A stretch of 64,000 nt of DNA from the NCBI GenBank assembly GCA_017537025.1, contig JAFWCB010000005.1, positions 248,001 to 312,000 on the forward strand, given 5' to 3'. The notes under the pieces were generated by a model. That model was not told the DNA's origin, searched no databases, and was given only the letters and a program-made list of their open reading frames with translations. The DNA is from Sediminibacterium sp. GTDB lineage: Bacteria > Bacteroidota > Bacteroidia > Chitinophagales > Chitinophagaceae. The position numbers and the translations under genes were made by a program. Every line of letters starts with the position of its first letter. Within the stretch, counting starts at the first letter, position 1. Shown here piece by piece: positions 26,677 through 36,991 of this stretch.

Positions 26677-28065
26677 TTAAAAATAGAACCAATTGAGCAC
26701 TATAGAAGGAAGAGCGCCAACCAATACTATGGCTGCAGCCAATAAAACCAGCAAAGTTCGATACATGGCAGAGCCGGCATTTACTTCCGGATTACCTTCC
26801 TTGAAATACATGGCCTGTATCACTTTGAAATAATAATAAACACTCACTGCTGCAAACAAAACCGCTGTAATAACCAACCATAAAGCGCCACCAGACTTAA
26901 TAACGGAAGCTAACATATAGTATTTCGCAAAAAAACCTGCTGTTAACGGAATACCGGCTAAAGACAGCAAGAATATCGTTGCCGAAAAAGCAAGCAGTGG
27001 TTCTTTCTTCGCTAAACCATTAAAACCTTCGAATGTATAGTCTTTTACCTTTATCAACACTGCGAAGAAACCAATGGTTGCCATACAATAAGCAACTGCA
27101 TAGAGTATGATGCCTTCTCTAGCTAAATCATTATTCGAGAATAAAGCCAATAACATAAAACCTGCTTGCGCTATACTAGAATAAGCTAGCATACGCTTTA
27201 TACTCTGCTGAAATACTGCGGTAATATTACCTGCCAATAAAGTAGCTACCGTTACAAATGATACCAGTATTTTCCAGCTTGGCCCTAGTAAAGCAGCATT
27301 GCTTTCAAACAAATGAATAAAAGCAAAGAACCCTGCAGCTTTCACAATGGTTGCCATAAAAGAAGTGAAAACACTTGGTGCACCATCATATACATCGGGT
27401 GTCCAAAAATGAAAAGGTGCCGCAGATACTTTAAAACACATAGCAGCGAATAATAAAATATAACCGGCAGATTTTAGAAAAGAAGGGATTTCCACCCCTG
27501 CAGATCCTGGTTTATTCATAACCGATACCAAATCGAAACTACCCGTAGCACCGTAAACTAAAGCAATTCCCATGAGCATGATACCGGTAGAGAATGAACC
27601 CATCAAAAAATATTTCAATGCTGCCTCATTACTTTTCAGATTTCTTTTATCTGCACCGGTAAGAATATAAAGTGGAATAGACATGATTTCTATTCCCAGG
27701 AATAACATGAGTAATCCATTGAATGCAGTGAGAATACTTATACCGCAAAGTACAAACATAATAAGGGCATAATATTCGGCTGTATTAACGCTTGTATTTT
27801 CGATCTCTTTACCACTTAATAAAACGAAGATGAGTGTGGCAGCAATTAATATAGAATTAAAGAATAAGCCAAATCGACTAAAACTGAGTAGGTTTTTTGT
27901 ATCAACCGTAATAGCAAACAAGCCATAGTTTTCAGCTATGTTTACGATGAATAATATCAATAAAGAAACTACTGCTATGACAGTGATAGTTGATTTCTTC
28001 GAAAAGAAAATACCACTAAACATAAGCAGTACGCCTAAAACAGCAGAAAAAATAATTGCATTCAT
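26677..28065 (-). CDS. nuoN: NADH-quinone oxidoreductase subunit N
   Basis: The protein has 462 residues and about 14 membrane helices of the antiporter-like family. Conserved Lys and Glu positions sit in helices (GIEIMSIPLYILTG; FKVSAAPFHFWTPDVYDGAP). It is one of three proton-pumping membrane subunits of complex I. It is the last gene of the nuoA-N operon, 28 nt after nuoM. Confidence 0.96.
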   Translation of the reverse strand: MNAIIFSAVLGVLLMFSGIFFSKKSTITVIAVVSLLILFIVNIAENYGLFAITVDTKNLLSFSRFGLFFNSILIAATLIFVLLSGKEIENTSVNTAEYYALIMFVLCGISILTAFNGLLMLFLGIEIMSIPLYILTGADKRNLKSNEAALKYFLMGSFSTGIMLMGIALVYGATGSFDLVSVMNKPGSAGVEIPSFLKSAGYILLFAAMCFKVSAAPFHFWTPDVYDGAPSVFTSFMATIVKAAGFFAFIHLFESNAALLGPSWKILVSFVTVATLLAGNITAVFQQSIKRMLAYSSIAQAGFMLLALFSNNDLAREGIILYAVAYCMATIGFFAVLIKVKDYTFEGFNGLAKKEPLLAFSATIFLLSLAGIPLTAGFFAKYYMLASVIKSGGALWLVITAVLFAAVSVYYYFKVIQAMYFKEGNPEVNAGSAMYRTLLVLLAAAIVLVGALPSIVLNWFYF

Positions 28066-28093
28066 ATCTTATCAGCAGGCTTTGCCCGTTTTG

Positions 28094-29491
28094 TTATTTT
28101 ACTAATTCAATTAAATGTTGCGGTAAAATACCGAATACCACAATCATTAGTACAATAAGTACTAATACTAGCCTCACATTACCGGTAATATCAGTAGCAT
28201 TCGCTGTGATCGCGCTTAATTCTCCATAAATTATTTTTTGCACCATATTCAACGTATATACCGCTGCAAGAATAATACTAGTACCTGCTATCACCATCAC
28301 CCATACATTATATTGGAATAATCCGTTGAACATTAAGAACTCACCTACAAAAGCGTTGGTTAATGGTAATGCTATATTAGCCAAAGAAAGTACTACTAGC
28401 AGTATAGCCATCGCTGGCGCTTTTTGTGCCAACCCACCCAATTCACTCAATTTACGTGTTCCCAATTGTTGTTCTATTACTTCGGCAATAATCCACAATC
28501 CTAAAACATTGATACCATGATTAAACATTTGTATCATTACGCCGGATGTGGCAGCAGCATTATTTGTAAACATAGCAGCACTCATCAAGCCAATATGGGC
28601 AATAGACGAATAGGCTATCAATCTTTTCAGATCATCTTGCTTAATAGCAATTAAAGAAGCATAAACCATACCTATTACAGATAGAATAATAACCAGGTGC
28701 GCATGTTGTGTTGATGCCATTGGCACAACTGGTATTAACCATCTTAATACTGCATAAATACCCATCTTTACCATAATAGCACTTAACACCATCGTTACAG
28801 CAGTAGGTGACTGTTCATAAGCATCAGGCTGCCAAGTATGAAACGGAAAAATGGGCATCTTAATAGCAAAGGCAATAAATAATAAAGCGAAAACAGAAGC
28901 TTGTTCTTTACCGGCTAATGAAACCGACTTAAATGATTCCCAGGCAAAACTTTGATCAGCTGTATGGAAGTAAACATACAATAAACCTGTAAGCATTAAA
29001 ATAGAGCCAACAAATGTGTATATGAAGAATTTAAAAGTAACTGCAATACGTTTCTCTCCCCCCCAAATAGAACAGAGAAAATATACCGGTATCAAAGCTA
29101 GTTCCCAGAAAAAATAAAATAACAAAGCATCAGCAGCCAAAAAAACACCCGTTAATCCAACTTGGGTAAGCAACATCAAACCATAAAAAGCATAGCTATT
29201 TTTATACTGGCGAGCATGAACGGCTGCAAATATTAACGGATAGGCAATTGCCGTTAACAAACAAAGTATTTTAGCCATTCCATCTGCCCGCAAGGCAAAC
29301 CTAGCTCCTATTGAAGGCATCCAAGATGCGTCGTAAACAATGGTAGTTTTATTAATGACCAATAACAAAGCTATGATAGCAGTTGCTGTTGCTGAAAGCA
29401 ATGAAATGGTTTTTACTTGCTGTTCGTTTTTCAACGCAAATAACCCCAAACCGGTAATCAATGGTATCAATAAAAGAAGTAGAACTAACAT
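28094..29491 (-). CDS. nuoM: NADH-quinone oxidoreductase subunit M
   Basis: The protein has 465 residues and about 14 membrane helices. The key Glu is in FFWELALIPVYFL, the pumping Lys region in FAIKMPIFPFHTWQPDAYEQSP, and another Lys/His region in KRLIAYSSIAHIG. It is a proton-pumping antiporter-like subunit of complex I. It lies 22 nt after nuoL and 28 nt before nuoN. Confidence 0.96.
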   Translation of the reverse strand: MLVLLLLLIPLITGLGLFALKNEQQVKTISLLSATATAIIALLLVINKTTIVYDASWMPSIGARFALRADGMAKILCLLTAIAYPLIFAAVHARQYKNSYAFYGLMLLTQVGLTGVFLAADALLFYFFWELALIPVYFLCSIWGGEKRIAVTFKFFIYTFVGSILMLTGLLYVYFHTADQSFAWESFKSVSLAGKEQASVFALLFIAFAIKMPIFPFHTWQPDAYEQSPTAVTMVLSAIMVKMGIYAVLRWLIPVVPMASTQHAHLVIILSVIGMVYASLIAIKQDDLKRLIAYSSIAHIGLMSAAMFTNNAAATSGVMIQMFNHGINVLGLWIIAEVIEQQLGTRKLSELGGLAQKAPAMAILLVVLSLANIALPLTNAFVGEFLMFNGLFQYNVWVMVIAGTSIILAAVYTLNMVQKIIYGELSAITANATDITGNVRLVLVLIVLMIVVFGILPQHLIELVK

Positions 29492-29513
29492 TATATCTTG
29501 TTACTTAAATGAA

Positions 29514-31433
29514 TTAAAATAATTTATTGATAAATCGCATGATATGTAAATCGTTAAACCAAATAATGAAAAATATCACCATCGATAAGATCATGATAAG
29601 TAAGTAGTTTGCTACTTGTCCGCTCTGCACCAAGCGTAATTGTCGAGATCCATATGCTACCAGCTTACCAACACCATTTACTACTCCGTCTATACCGCTT
29701 TTTTCGATAACATTTTTTAAGAATCCTCCAAAACTATTTAATGGGTTCACGATTACTGCATCATATAGTTCGTCGATATACCATTTGTTCTCCAAAAGTT
29801 TACCAATTCCTTTGGCTTCTTCTGTATCCCCTATACCTTTCTTAAATGTATTCACCGCGAAAAGAATAATAGCTATAATGATTGCCGTTACAACTCCCAT
29901 CATTATATACTCCTGACTGCGACTGAGATGATGTGGCTCTACCAAAGCTGTAGATGAAGCAAATATGGGAGATAAATAATGTTCTAACCAATGGCTATTT
30001 GCAGCAAAAGCTTCAGGAATTCCAATAAAGCCACCTAATACAGATAATATAGCTAAAACAATCAGCGGTATCGTCATCGCTGAAGGACTCTCATGAAGAT
30101 GATGCTCTTGCTCATGCGTGCCTCTGAAACTACCCAAGAACGTAAGGGTATATAATCGGAACATATAAAACGCTGTCATCAATGCTCCACCCACCCCTAT
30201 CAAATAATAGATTGGGCTATGAGCAAATGCAGCTGCAAGTATTTCATCTTTAGAAAAGAATCCGGAAAATGGAGGGATACCTGCAATAGCTAAACAGGCT
30301 AATAAAAATGTAATATGGGTAACTGGCATATACTTTCTGAGATTACCCATCTTTCGAATATCTTGTTCATGATGCATGGCATGAATAACAGAACCTGCGC
30401 CTAAGAATAAAAGCGCTTTAAAGAAAGCGTGCGTTATTACATGAAATACGGCTCCTGTGTAAGCACCTACGCCTAAGCCTAAGAACATATAACCTAATTG
30501 GCTTACTGTTGAATAAGCCAGTACCTTTTTTATATCATTTTGTTTGAGCGCAATACTTGCAGCAAAAATAGCTGTTGCCAAACCTACAATAGCCACCACT
30601 GTTTGTGTACTAGGTGCCATAGTATACAAAATATTACTTCTCGCAATCATATAAATACCTGCCGTTACCATGGTTGCAGCATGTATAAGGGCTGATACCG
30701 GCGTAGGACCTGCCATGGCATCCGGCAACCAGGTATACAATGGTATTTGCGCACTTTTACCCATAGCACCTACAAAGAGTAATAATGTAATAGAAACAAT
30801 ATCGGTCTTGCTAAGAGAAGCTACACCTGCAAATACTTCATTATACTCAACTGTACCCAGTTTATATAAAATCCAAAAAACAGCTAATAAGAAACCAAGA
30901 TCACCAATTCTGTTCATGATAAAAGCTTTCTTGGCAGCGTAGTTATAATTGGCATTTTTAAACCAATAACCAATAAGTAAGTAAGAACATAAACCAACTC
31001 CTTCCCAACCAATAAACATGATTACATAGTTGCTACCCATTACCAATAGTAACATGGAGAAAACAAAGAGATTAAGATAGGCAAAATAACGAGCATAATG
31101 ATCTGCTGTTTCTTCTTTCATATAAGCAGCAGAATATACATGTATAAGGAACCCAATACCGGTGATTATAAGTAGAAATAATACAGATAGTTGATCTACC
31201 TGAAAGGAAAATGAAATATTAAAAGTGTTTACTGCAATAAAGTCGAATAGTTTTACAACACCATTTCCGGCAGGTACTAAACTAAATAAATAGCCAGAGA
31301 GTAAAAAAGAACCTAGAATAACTCCGGAACCGATAACAGCCGTTACTTGTTTCGACAAGGATTTTCTACCTAATCCGTTGATCAGGAATCCTAGTAATGG
31401 AAGCAAGGGAACCAAAAAAACAATTTTACTCAT
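29514..31433 (-). CDS. nuoL: NADH-quinone oxidoreductase subunit L
   Basis: The protein has 639 residues. Antiporter-like helices (GWEGVGLCSYLLIG; GKSAQIPLYTWLPDAMAGPTP is the Lys helix; KKVLAYSTVSQLGYM) are followed by a C-terminal extension with the long lateral helix and the final anchor helix (LLIMILSMVIFFIIW). It is the distal proton pump of complex I, and the lateral arm braces NuoM and NuoN. It starts 7 nt after nuoK. Confidence 0.97.
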   Translation of the reverse strand: MSKIVFLVPLLPLLGFLINGLGRKSLSKQVTAVIGSGVILGSFLLSGYLFSLVPAGNGVVKLFDFIAVNTFNISFSFQVDQLSVLFLLIITGIGFLIHVYSAAYMKEETADHYARYFAYLNLFVFSMLLLVMGSNYVIMFIGWEGVGLCSYLLIGYWFKNANYNYAAKKAFIMNRIGDLGFLLAVFWILYKLGTVEYNEVFAGVASLSKTDIVSITLLLFVGAMGKSAQIPLYTWLPDAMAGPTPVSALIHAATMVTAGIYMIARSNILYTMAPSTQTVVAIVGLATAIFAASIALKQNDIKKVLAYSTVSQLGYMFLGLGVGAYTGAVFHVITHAFFKALLFLGAGSVIHAMHHEQDIRKMGNLRKYMPVTHITFLLACLAIAGIPPFSGFFSKDEILAAAFAHSPIYYLIGVGGALMTAFYMFRLYTLTFLGSFRGTHEQEHHLHESPSAMTIPLIVLAILSVLGGFIGIPEAFAANSHWLEHYLSPIFASSTALVEPHHLSRSQEYIMMGVVTAIIIAIILFAVNTFKKGIGDTEEAKGIGKLLENKWYIDELYDAVIVNPLNSFGGFLKNVIEKSGIDGVVNGVGKLVAYGSRQLRLVQSGQVANYLLIMILSMVIFFIIWFNDLHIMRFINKLF

Positions 31434-31440
31434 ACCAATA

Positions 31441-31776
31441 TTAGTTTTTCAACCTATTCAAGAAATTAATGTCAACAGAATGGGTATTACGATACATCAT
31501 AACAATAATAGCTAGCCCTACACTTACTTCTGCAGCAGCAACTACCATAATAAAGAATACGAATAGTTGTCCGTCTATGCCTGCGGTACTTGCAGGATTA
31601 GCAGCCAATGCAGCGCCATGATGCATTTTAGAAAATGCAACCAATAGTAAATTCACGGCGTTCAACATCAGTTCAATACACATGAAAACAATGATGGCAT
31701 TACGGCGTGTAAGTACACCAATAATACCGATGCTAAACAAGGTTAAACAGAAATAAATATAATATTGAATAGGCAT
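31441..31776 (-). CDS. nuoK: NADH-quinone oxidoreductase subunit K
   Basis: The protein has 111 residues and three membrane helices. The conserved Glu is in [16 protein letters not shown] and a second in [13 protein letters not shown], both part of the proton path at the junction with the pumps. It is flanked closely by nuoJ (1 nt) and nuoL (7 nt). Confidence 0.96.
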   Translation of the reverse strand: MPIQYYIYFCLTLFSIGIIGVLTRRNAIIVFMCIELMLNAVNLLLVAFSKMHHGAALAANPASTAGIDGQLFVFFIMVVAAAEVSVGLAIIVMMYRNTHSVDINFLNRLKN

Positions 31777-31777
31777 A

Positions 31778-32281
31778 TTAATCTTTTTTACCGATTACAA
31801 CTGCTCCTACCATAGCGCTCAAAAATAGAACACTACTTATTTCAAAAGGAACTACAAAATCACTAAATAATACTTTCCCAAGATTTTTAATAAGTCCGAT
31901 ATTACCTTCTTTCACTAATGCCGTTTTACCGGTAATTTCTACTGTTTGTCTTACTAAAGAAATTAATACCATTAAAAAACAACCTCCTGAAATTACACCG
32001 GCAATTTTCATCCATTGATGCTTACGAGGTTCTGAATCGGCATTTAAATTCATGAGCATGATCACAAACAGAAAAAGAACCATGATGGCACCTGCATAAA
32101 CAATGAGATTCACGATAGCCAGAAACTGGGCGTTTAACAAAATATAATGACCGGATATAGCAAAGAAAACAGCAATTAGCCATAATACACTATGAACGGG
32201 GTTTTTGCTGATCAACACCATAATAGCGCTGAAAATAGCCAGTACACTTAAGAAGAAAAATAATATTTGAATCGTACTCAT
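31778..32281 (-). CDS. nuoJ: NADH-quinone oxidoreductase subunit J
   Basis: The protein has 167 residues and five membrane helices. The third contains the conserved Tyr/Gly stretch ([19 protein letters not shown]) known in complex I for its pi-bulge. It overlaps the end of nuoI by 4 nt (ATGA), which suggests translational coupling. Confidence 0.96.
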   Translation of the reverse strand: MSTIQILFFFLSVLAIFSAIMVLISKNPVHSVLWLIAVFFAISGHYILLNAQFLAIVNLIVYAGAIMVLFLFVIMLMNLNADSEPRKHQWMKIAGVISGGCFLMVLISLVRQTVEITGKTALVKEGNIGLIKNLGKVLFSDFVVPFEISSVLFLSAMVGAVVIGKKD

Positions 32282-32844
32282 ATTTTTACCCTCCCTCCTT
32301 GCGCTTTTTCAAAACCTGCGGCATCGGTTACCGGATCTGGAATTAACAAATCATCTTTACCATAAATAAATCCTTTACGTGCAAAATTTGCAGGTGCAAA
32401 GGTTTCACTAAGGTAAATAGCATCTTTAGGACAAGCTTCCTCACATAATCCGCAGAAAATACAACGCAACATATTGATCTCGTATTTAGCGGCGTATTTT
32501 TCTTCTCTATATTTATTTTCTTCTCCCGGTAAGCGCTCAGCAGCTTCCATTGTAATTGCTTCCGCTGGACAAGCAACGGCGCAAAGTCCGCATGCAGTGC
32601 ATCTTTCACGACCTTCTTCATCTCTATTCAACACATGTAATCCGCGGAATACAGGGCTAAATTCTCTTTTTTGTTCCGGATATTGGATAGTGGGTTGTTT
32701 TTTAAAAATATGGCTGAATGTAATAGCCATCCCCTTTAAGATAGAAGGAATATATAAGCGCTCCATGAAAGTCATAGGAGCTCTATTAACCGCCTTACCT
32801 CTATTTGTTAATGCCTGCATAATATTGTCATTGTCGTTGGTCAT
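32278..32844 (-). CDS. nuoI: NADH-quinone oxidoreductase subunit I
   Basis: The protein has 188 residues and two 4Fe-4S ferredoxin motifs (CTACGLCAVACP and CIFCGLCEEACP) that carry clusters N6a and N6b between NuoG/NuoD and NuoB. The N-terminus holds an amphipathic membrane-contact helix. The chosen start gives an N-terminal extension of about 20 residues over typical forms; a later Met (MTFMERLY) is possible. Confidence 0.95.
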   Translation of the reverse strand: MTNDNDNIMQALTNRGKAVNRAPMTFMERLYIPSILKGMAITFSHIFKKQPTIQYPEQKREFSPVFRGLHVLNRDEEGRERCTACGLCAVACPAEAITMEAAERLPGEENKYREEKYAAKYEINMLRCIFCGLCEEACPKDAIYLSETFAPANFARKGFIYGKDDLLIPDPVTDAAGFEKAQGGRVKI

Positions 32845-32847
32845 TCG

Positions 32848-33900
32848 TTAGCCTTGTTTCCACAAAATAAAGGCACCTGTGAGCAACATATTAAATAATG
32901 CCAATGGAATCAATCTTTTCCATCCCAAATTCATCAACTGATCATAACGGAACCGGGGTATCGTCCACCGAATCCACATGAATACAAAAATGAAAATGAT
33001 AATTTTTGTAAACAATGCTAGGAAGCCTAACAAGGCTGCAATATTAGGGGATAGTGTGCTTTCATCAAAGAAAGGAATATCATAGCCCCCAAAAAACAGG
33101 CATGCCATTACTGCACTGCTCATGATCATATTGATATATTCTGAAAATAAGTAGAACCCAAGTTTCATAGATGAGTACTCTTGATGGTACCCAAAGTTCA
33201 GCTCATTCTCCGCTTCCGGTAAATCGAAAGGTGTTCTATTACATTCTGCTAATGCGCAAATAAAGAATATGATAAAACCGAGTGGCTGATAAACAATATT
33301 CCATAAGTTACCAGCTGCCTGCTGCTGTTCTACAATGGCTTTTAAACTTAATGAGCCGGATATCATGAGTACCGCAATGAGTGATAAGCCCATAGCTAAT
33401 TCATAACTAATGGCTTGTGAAGCACCCCGTAGTGCTGCCATCAAAGAGAATTTGTTATTAGAAGCCCATCCCCCGATCATGATACCGTACACACCCAAAC
33501 TAACTACACCAAAAATGTATAATATACCAATATTGATATCCGCAATTTGTAAATCAATCTTACGACCAAAAAACTCCACCGAAGTACTCCAGGGAATAAC
33601 GGCGCAAGTCATAAGTGCTGCCGTCATAGCTAAGCCCGGACCTAAAACAAATAATACCTTATTAGCTGTATTGGGAATAATTTCTTCCTTCATGATGAGT
33701 TTTAATCCATCGGCAAAGGGTTGAAACAAACCGAATGGTCCGGCACGATTAGGACCCGGGCGATCTTGCAAAACAGCAGCCACTTTACGTTCCGCAAATG
33801 TGGTATACAAAGCAATTCCTAAACTTGCAAAAACAATGATTGCAATCAGAATCAATTTCTCTAATAATAATATCCAATCAAAAGCCAGTATCGTAGTCAT
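32848..33900 (-). CDS. nuoH: NADH-quinone oxidoreductase subunit H
   Basis: The protein has 350 residues and eight membrane helices. It carries the conserved loop RPGPNRAGPFGLFQPFADGLK and the acidic quinone-cavity segment AECNRTPFDLPEAENEL. NuoH forms most of the quinone-access chamber and links the peripheral arm to the pumps. It starts 14 nt after the nuoG-like gene. Confidence 0.97.
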   Translation of the reverse strand: MTTILAFDWILLLEKLILIAIIVFASLGIALYTTFAERKVAAVLQDRPGPNRAGPFGLFQPFADGLKLIMKEEIIPNTANKVLFVLGPGLAMTAALMTCAVIPWSTSVEFFGRKIDLQIADINIGILYIFGVVSLGVYGIMIGGWASNNKFSLMAALRGASQAISYELAMGLSLIAVLMISGSLSLKAIVEQQQAAGNLWNIVYQPLGFIIFFICALAECNRTPFDLPEAENELNFGYHQEYSSMKLGFYLFSEYINMIMSSAVMACLFFGGYDIPFFDESTLSPNIAALLGFLALFTKIIIFIFVFMWIRWTIPRFRYDQLMNLGWKRLIPLALFNMLLTGAFILWKQG

Positions 33901-33913
33901 AGCTCAATAAGCA

Positions 33914-35002
33914 TTATTTTGTAAAATCAGTTGAATGTGCCGGCCTATCTAATAAACTCAAGGTTATCTCCGGCTTATTCACTTCACTGATGTTATGAAT
34001 ATCCATTAATAATTTGGGTTGTCGGCCATCATTTACCGCTTCAAAAGTTTCTGTTGGTTTATGTGTACCGATATTACCTGCATAATGCCCTTGTGAAATA
34101 ACGGAGTGACGATCAATCATACGTGGCCCTTCGATGACCCAATCACTTGTTTTCTTTTTCTCAAAGCGACAAGTATTGCAAATCCAGTCTTCAACTTCTC
34201 CCCATTCATCTTTTCTGGCAGTTACGCGAAATACTTCATCACCTCTATTCCATAATGTTACTTTACCGCTACAGGTTGGGCAATCGCGATGCGCATCCAC
34301 AGGTTTTAAAAACCATACCCGATTTTTAAATCGGAATGTTTTATCGGTAAGGGCACCAACCGGACAAACATCAATAACATTGCCGATAAAATCATTATCC
34401 AAACTCTTCTCAATAAATGTTGCAATTTCAGCATGATCTCCTCTGTCTAACACGCCATGCTCTCTCTTCTTCGTAAGTTGATCGGCCGTGAAAACGCAGC
34501 GGTAGCAAAGAATACAGCGCGTCATATGCAATTGAATATACGGACCGATATCATGTTTCTTAAATGTACGACGCTGGAATTCGTAGCGTGTACCTTCTTT
34601 ACCATGATTATAACTTAGGTCTTGTAGGTGACATTCACCTGCCTGATCGCAAATTGGGCAATCGAGTGGATGATTGATCAACAAAAATTCAACGACCCCA
34701 TTTCTGGCATCTATTACTTTTTCACTGGTAATATTTTTTACTTCCATACCATCCATTACCGTAGTACGACAAGAAGCGACAAGTTTAGGCATAGGGCGTG
34801 GGTCTTTTTCGGAACCTTTGCTCACTTCCACCAAACAAGTACGGCATTTACCGCCACTACCTTCCAACTTACTATAATAGCACATGGCAGGAGGTGCTAC
34901 TTCACCACCAATTTTACGTGCCGCATTCAAAATAGTGGTACCGGCAGGCACTTCTATTGTGATGTTATCTATGGTTACTTTAAATAATGGTTGTTCGCTC
35001 AT
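33914..35002 (-). CDS. nuoG: Short NuoG-type 2Fe-2S/4Fe-4S subunit of complex I
   Basis: The protein has 362 residues, while NuoG of Escherichia coli has about 900. What is present: a ferredoxin-like 2Fe-2S domain (cysteines in MCYYSKLEG, KCRTCLVEV and SCRTTV), the His/Cys cluster motif (HPLDCPICDQAGEC), and a 4Fe-4S pair (CILCYRC and DVCPVGALTD). A C-terminal four-Cys segment (CPTCSGKV to CNTCRFEKK) looks like the remnant of the molybdopterin-oxidoreductase 4Fe-4S domain. The large molybdopterin-like domain is missing. Electron clusters N1b, N4 and N5 appear kept, so it should function. Short forms of this kind are known in Bacteroidota. Confidence 0.9.
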   Translation of the reverse strand: MSEQPLFKVTIDNITIEVPAGTTILNAARKIGGEVAPPAMCYYSKLEGSGGKCRTCLVEVSKGSEKDPRPMPKLVASCRTTVMDGMEVKNITSEKVIDARNGVVEFLLINHPLDCPICDQAGECHLQDLSYNHGKEGTRYEFQRRTFKKHDIGPYIQLHMTRCILCYRCVFTADQLTKKREHGVLDRGDHAEIATFIEKSLDNDFIGNVIDVCPVGALTDKTFRFKNRVWFLKPVDAHRDCPTCSGKVTLWNRGDEVFRVTARKDEWGEVEDWICNTCRFEKKKTSDWVIEGPRMIDRHSVISQGHYAGNIGTHKPTETFEAVNDGRQPKLLMDIHNISEVNKPEITLSLLDRPAHSTDFTK

Positions 35003-35009
35003 ATTTCAT

Positions 35010-36362
35010 TTATGCAGGTACATGAATCGGATCGGCATAATGCGCCAAACCATAATTTCTTTTTTGTGATTCTTCGGGGTTCAATACATGCCATTCGAAC
35101 TCATCCCGGAAATGACGAATAGCTGCTGCAACAGGCCATGCGGCTGCATCACCTAACGGACAGATCGTATTCCCCTCAATTTTACGTTGAATATCCCATA
35201 ATAAATCTATATCACTCATCTTTCCTTTTCCGGTATCAATATTTTTCAAGATCTTCTCCATCCATCCGGTTCCCTCGCGACAAGGAGAACATTGTCCGCA
35301 ACTTTCATGACGATAAAAGCGCGCTAAGGTATAGGTGTTTTTTACAATACACTGATCTTCATCTAATATAATAAAACCGCCCGAGCCCATCATAGAACCC
35401 GTTGCAAAACCACCGTCGCTCAGGCTCTCATAATTCATTAAGCGGGTTTCCCCTTTGGCAGTTTTTAATAAAAGATTGGCAGGAAGAATAGGAACAGAAG
35501 AACCACCCGGTATACAAGCTTTTAACTGCTTACCATTGGCAATCCCACCGCAGTATTCATCAGAATAAATAAACTCTTCCACGGAAATAGTCATATCAAT
35601 TTCATACACACCCGGCTTATTGATATTACCACATGCAGAAATAAGTTTAGTACCGGTAGAACGACCCACACCAATTTTTGCATATTCTTCACCTCCCATA
35701 TTGATAATAGGAACAACAGCAGCCAGTGTTTCTACATTGTTAACTACCGTAGGACGATTCCATACGCCTTGTATTGCAGGGAATGGAGGCTTGATACGCG
35801 GGTTACCACGCTTGCCTTCTAAAGATTCTATCAGTGCCGTTTCTTCACCACATATATAAGCGCCGGCGCCACGATGCACATAGATATTACAATCAAATCC
35901 GGAGCCTAAAATATTTTTTCCTAAGAAACCATTGGCTTTGGCTTCTTCAATAGCCTGTTCTAGAATATCTACTATCCAAGCATATTCACCGCGGATATAG
36001 ATATAAGTATCATGGCTGCCTAATGCGAAGCTCGAAACAATTAAACCCTCGATCAATAAGTGAGGGATAAATTCCATAAGATAACGGTCTTTAAAAGTAC
36101 CCGGTTCACTTTCATCTGCATTACATACCAGGTGACGGGGTACACCTTCCGGTTTGGCGATAAAACTCCATTTCATACCCGCCGGGAAACCTGCGCCACC
36201 ACGGCCTCTGAGTCCACTTTTCTTCACTTCTTCCACAATAGTTTCTGGGCTCATTTGCTTCAATGCTTTCTCCACACTTCTATATCCTCCCTCCCGGCGA
36301 TACGTTTCGAAGTAACGAATCCCTTCTACATGTGCTTTATCTAATAATAATTTTACTCCCAT
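35010..36362 (-). CDS. nuoF: NADH-quinone oxidoreductase subunit F
   Basis: The protein has 450 residues. It contains the Gly-rich NADH/FMN site (GLRGRGGAGFPAGMKW), the FMN segment (CNADESEPGTFKDR) and the 4Fe-4S N3 ligands (ESCGQCSPCREGT with the fourth Cys in NTICPLGDAA). It takes electrons from NADH, so this complex keeps an NADH input module. It lies 1 nt after nuoE. Confidence 0.97.
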   Translation of the reverse strand: MGVKLLLDKAHVEGIRYFETYRREGGYRSVEKALKQMSPETIVEEVKKSGLRGRGGAGFPAGMKWSFIAKPEGVPRHLVCNADESEPGTFKDRYLMEFIPHLLIEGLIVSSFALGSHDTYIYIRGEYAWIVDILEQAIEEAKANGFLGKNILGSGFDCNIYVHRGAGAYICGEETALIESLEGKRGNPRIKPPFPAIQGVWNRPTVVNNVETLAAVVPIINMGGEEYAKIGVGRSTGTKLISACGNINKPGVYEIDMTISVEEFIYSDEYCGGIANGKQLKACIPGGSSVPILPANLLLKTAKGETRLMNYESLSDGGFATGSMMGSGGFIILDEDQCIVKNTYTLARFYRHESCGQCSPCREGTGWMEKILKNIDTGKGKMSDIDLLWDIQRKIEGNTICPLGDAAAWPVAAAIRHFRDEFEWHVLNPEESQKRNYGLAHYADPIHVPA

Positions 36363-36363
36363 A

Positions 36364-36879
36364 TTAATTATTTAAGGCAGCTGTTTTTCTACATTCATCA
36401 ATAATCGCATCTACTTTTTCTTTAGTAAGATGCTCACGATAAGTTTTACCCATTTGCATCATGGGCGCATAACCACAGGCACCCAAGCATTCTACTGTTT
36501 TCAATGTAAATAAACCATCTGATGTAGTTTCTCCTGGTTTAATATTTAACTTCTCTCCGATATAAGCAATAATATCATCGCTGCCATTGATCATGCAGGG
36601 CCCTGTTTGGCAAACTTCGAACATGTATTTTCCAACGGGTTTCAAATTATACATGCTGTAGAATGTAGCTACTTCATACACTTCAATAGGTTGTATCTGC
36701 AATAATGCGGCAACGTAATCCAATGTTTCGGAACTTAACCAACCACCAAAACTATTTTGCGCCAAGTGCAATACAGGAAGTAACGCACTTTTTTGTTTGC
36801 CTTCGGGATAATGACTTACGAGCCTGTTAAACTCCGCCATCTGCGATTCTGAAAATTTCTGCGCCATATTGATAAACAT
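36364..36879 (-). CDS. nuoE: NADH-quinone oxidoreductase subunit E
   Basis: The protein has 171 residues with a thioredoxin-like 2Fe-2S domain; ligands are in VCQTGPCM and VECLGACGYAP. It passes electrons alongside NuoF. The start at 36879 has an AGAAGAA stretch just upstream, while an inner Met at 36867 (MAQKF) has none; both fit the family. Confidence 0.95.
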   Translation of the reverse strand: MFINMAQKFSESQMAEFNRLVSHYPEGKQKSALLPVLHLAQNSFGGWLSSETLDYVAALLQIQPIEVYEVATFYSMYNLKPVGKYMFEVCQTGPCMINGSDDIIAYIGEKLNIKPGETTSDGLFTLKTVECLGACGYAPMMQMGKTYREHLTKEKVDAIIDECRKTAALNN

Positions 36880-36897
36880 TTCTTCTATAATGATTTC

Positions 36898-36910
36898 ACC
36901 CCTTCGGGGT
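36898..36910. repeat. Small hairpin ACCCC-TTC-GGGGT in the nuoD-nuoE gap
   Basis: A 5-bp stem with a 3-nt loop lies in the 112-nt gap between nuoD and nuoE. Related hairpins occur in the nuoB-nuoC gap (38731-38743) and before rluB (56558-56570). It may be an mRNA-processing or stability site, or a dispersed repeat. Confidence 0.5.
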
Positions 36911-36960
36911 TCAACACATTTTTTATTAATACCTAACTTCTACAGTTTCGAAAATTATAC

Positions 36961-36989
36961 CCCACTACACACTATTCACTACACACTAA
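36961..36989. repeat. Intergenic GTGTGTAGTG-type repeat before nuoE
   Basis: Read on the minus strand, two copies of AGTGTGTAGTG are separated by AATAGTG-like sequence. The word belongs to the same degenerate family as 39403-39413 and 43605-43615. Confidence 0.5.
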
Positions 36990-36991
36990 TC

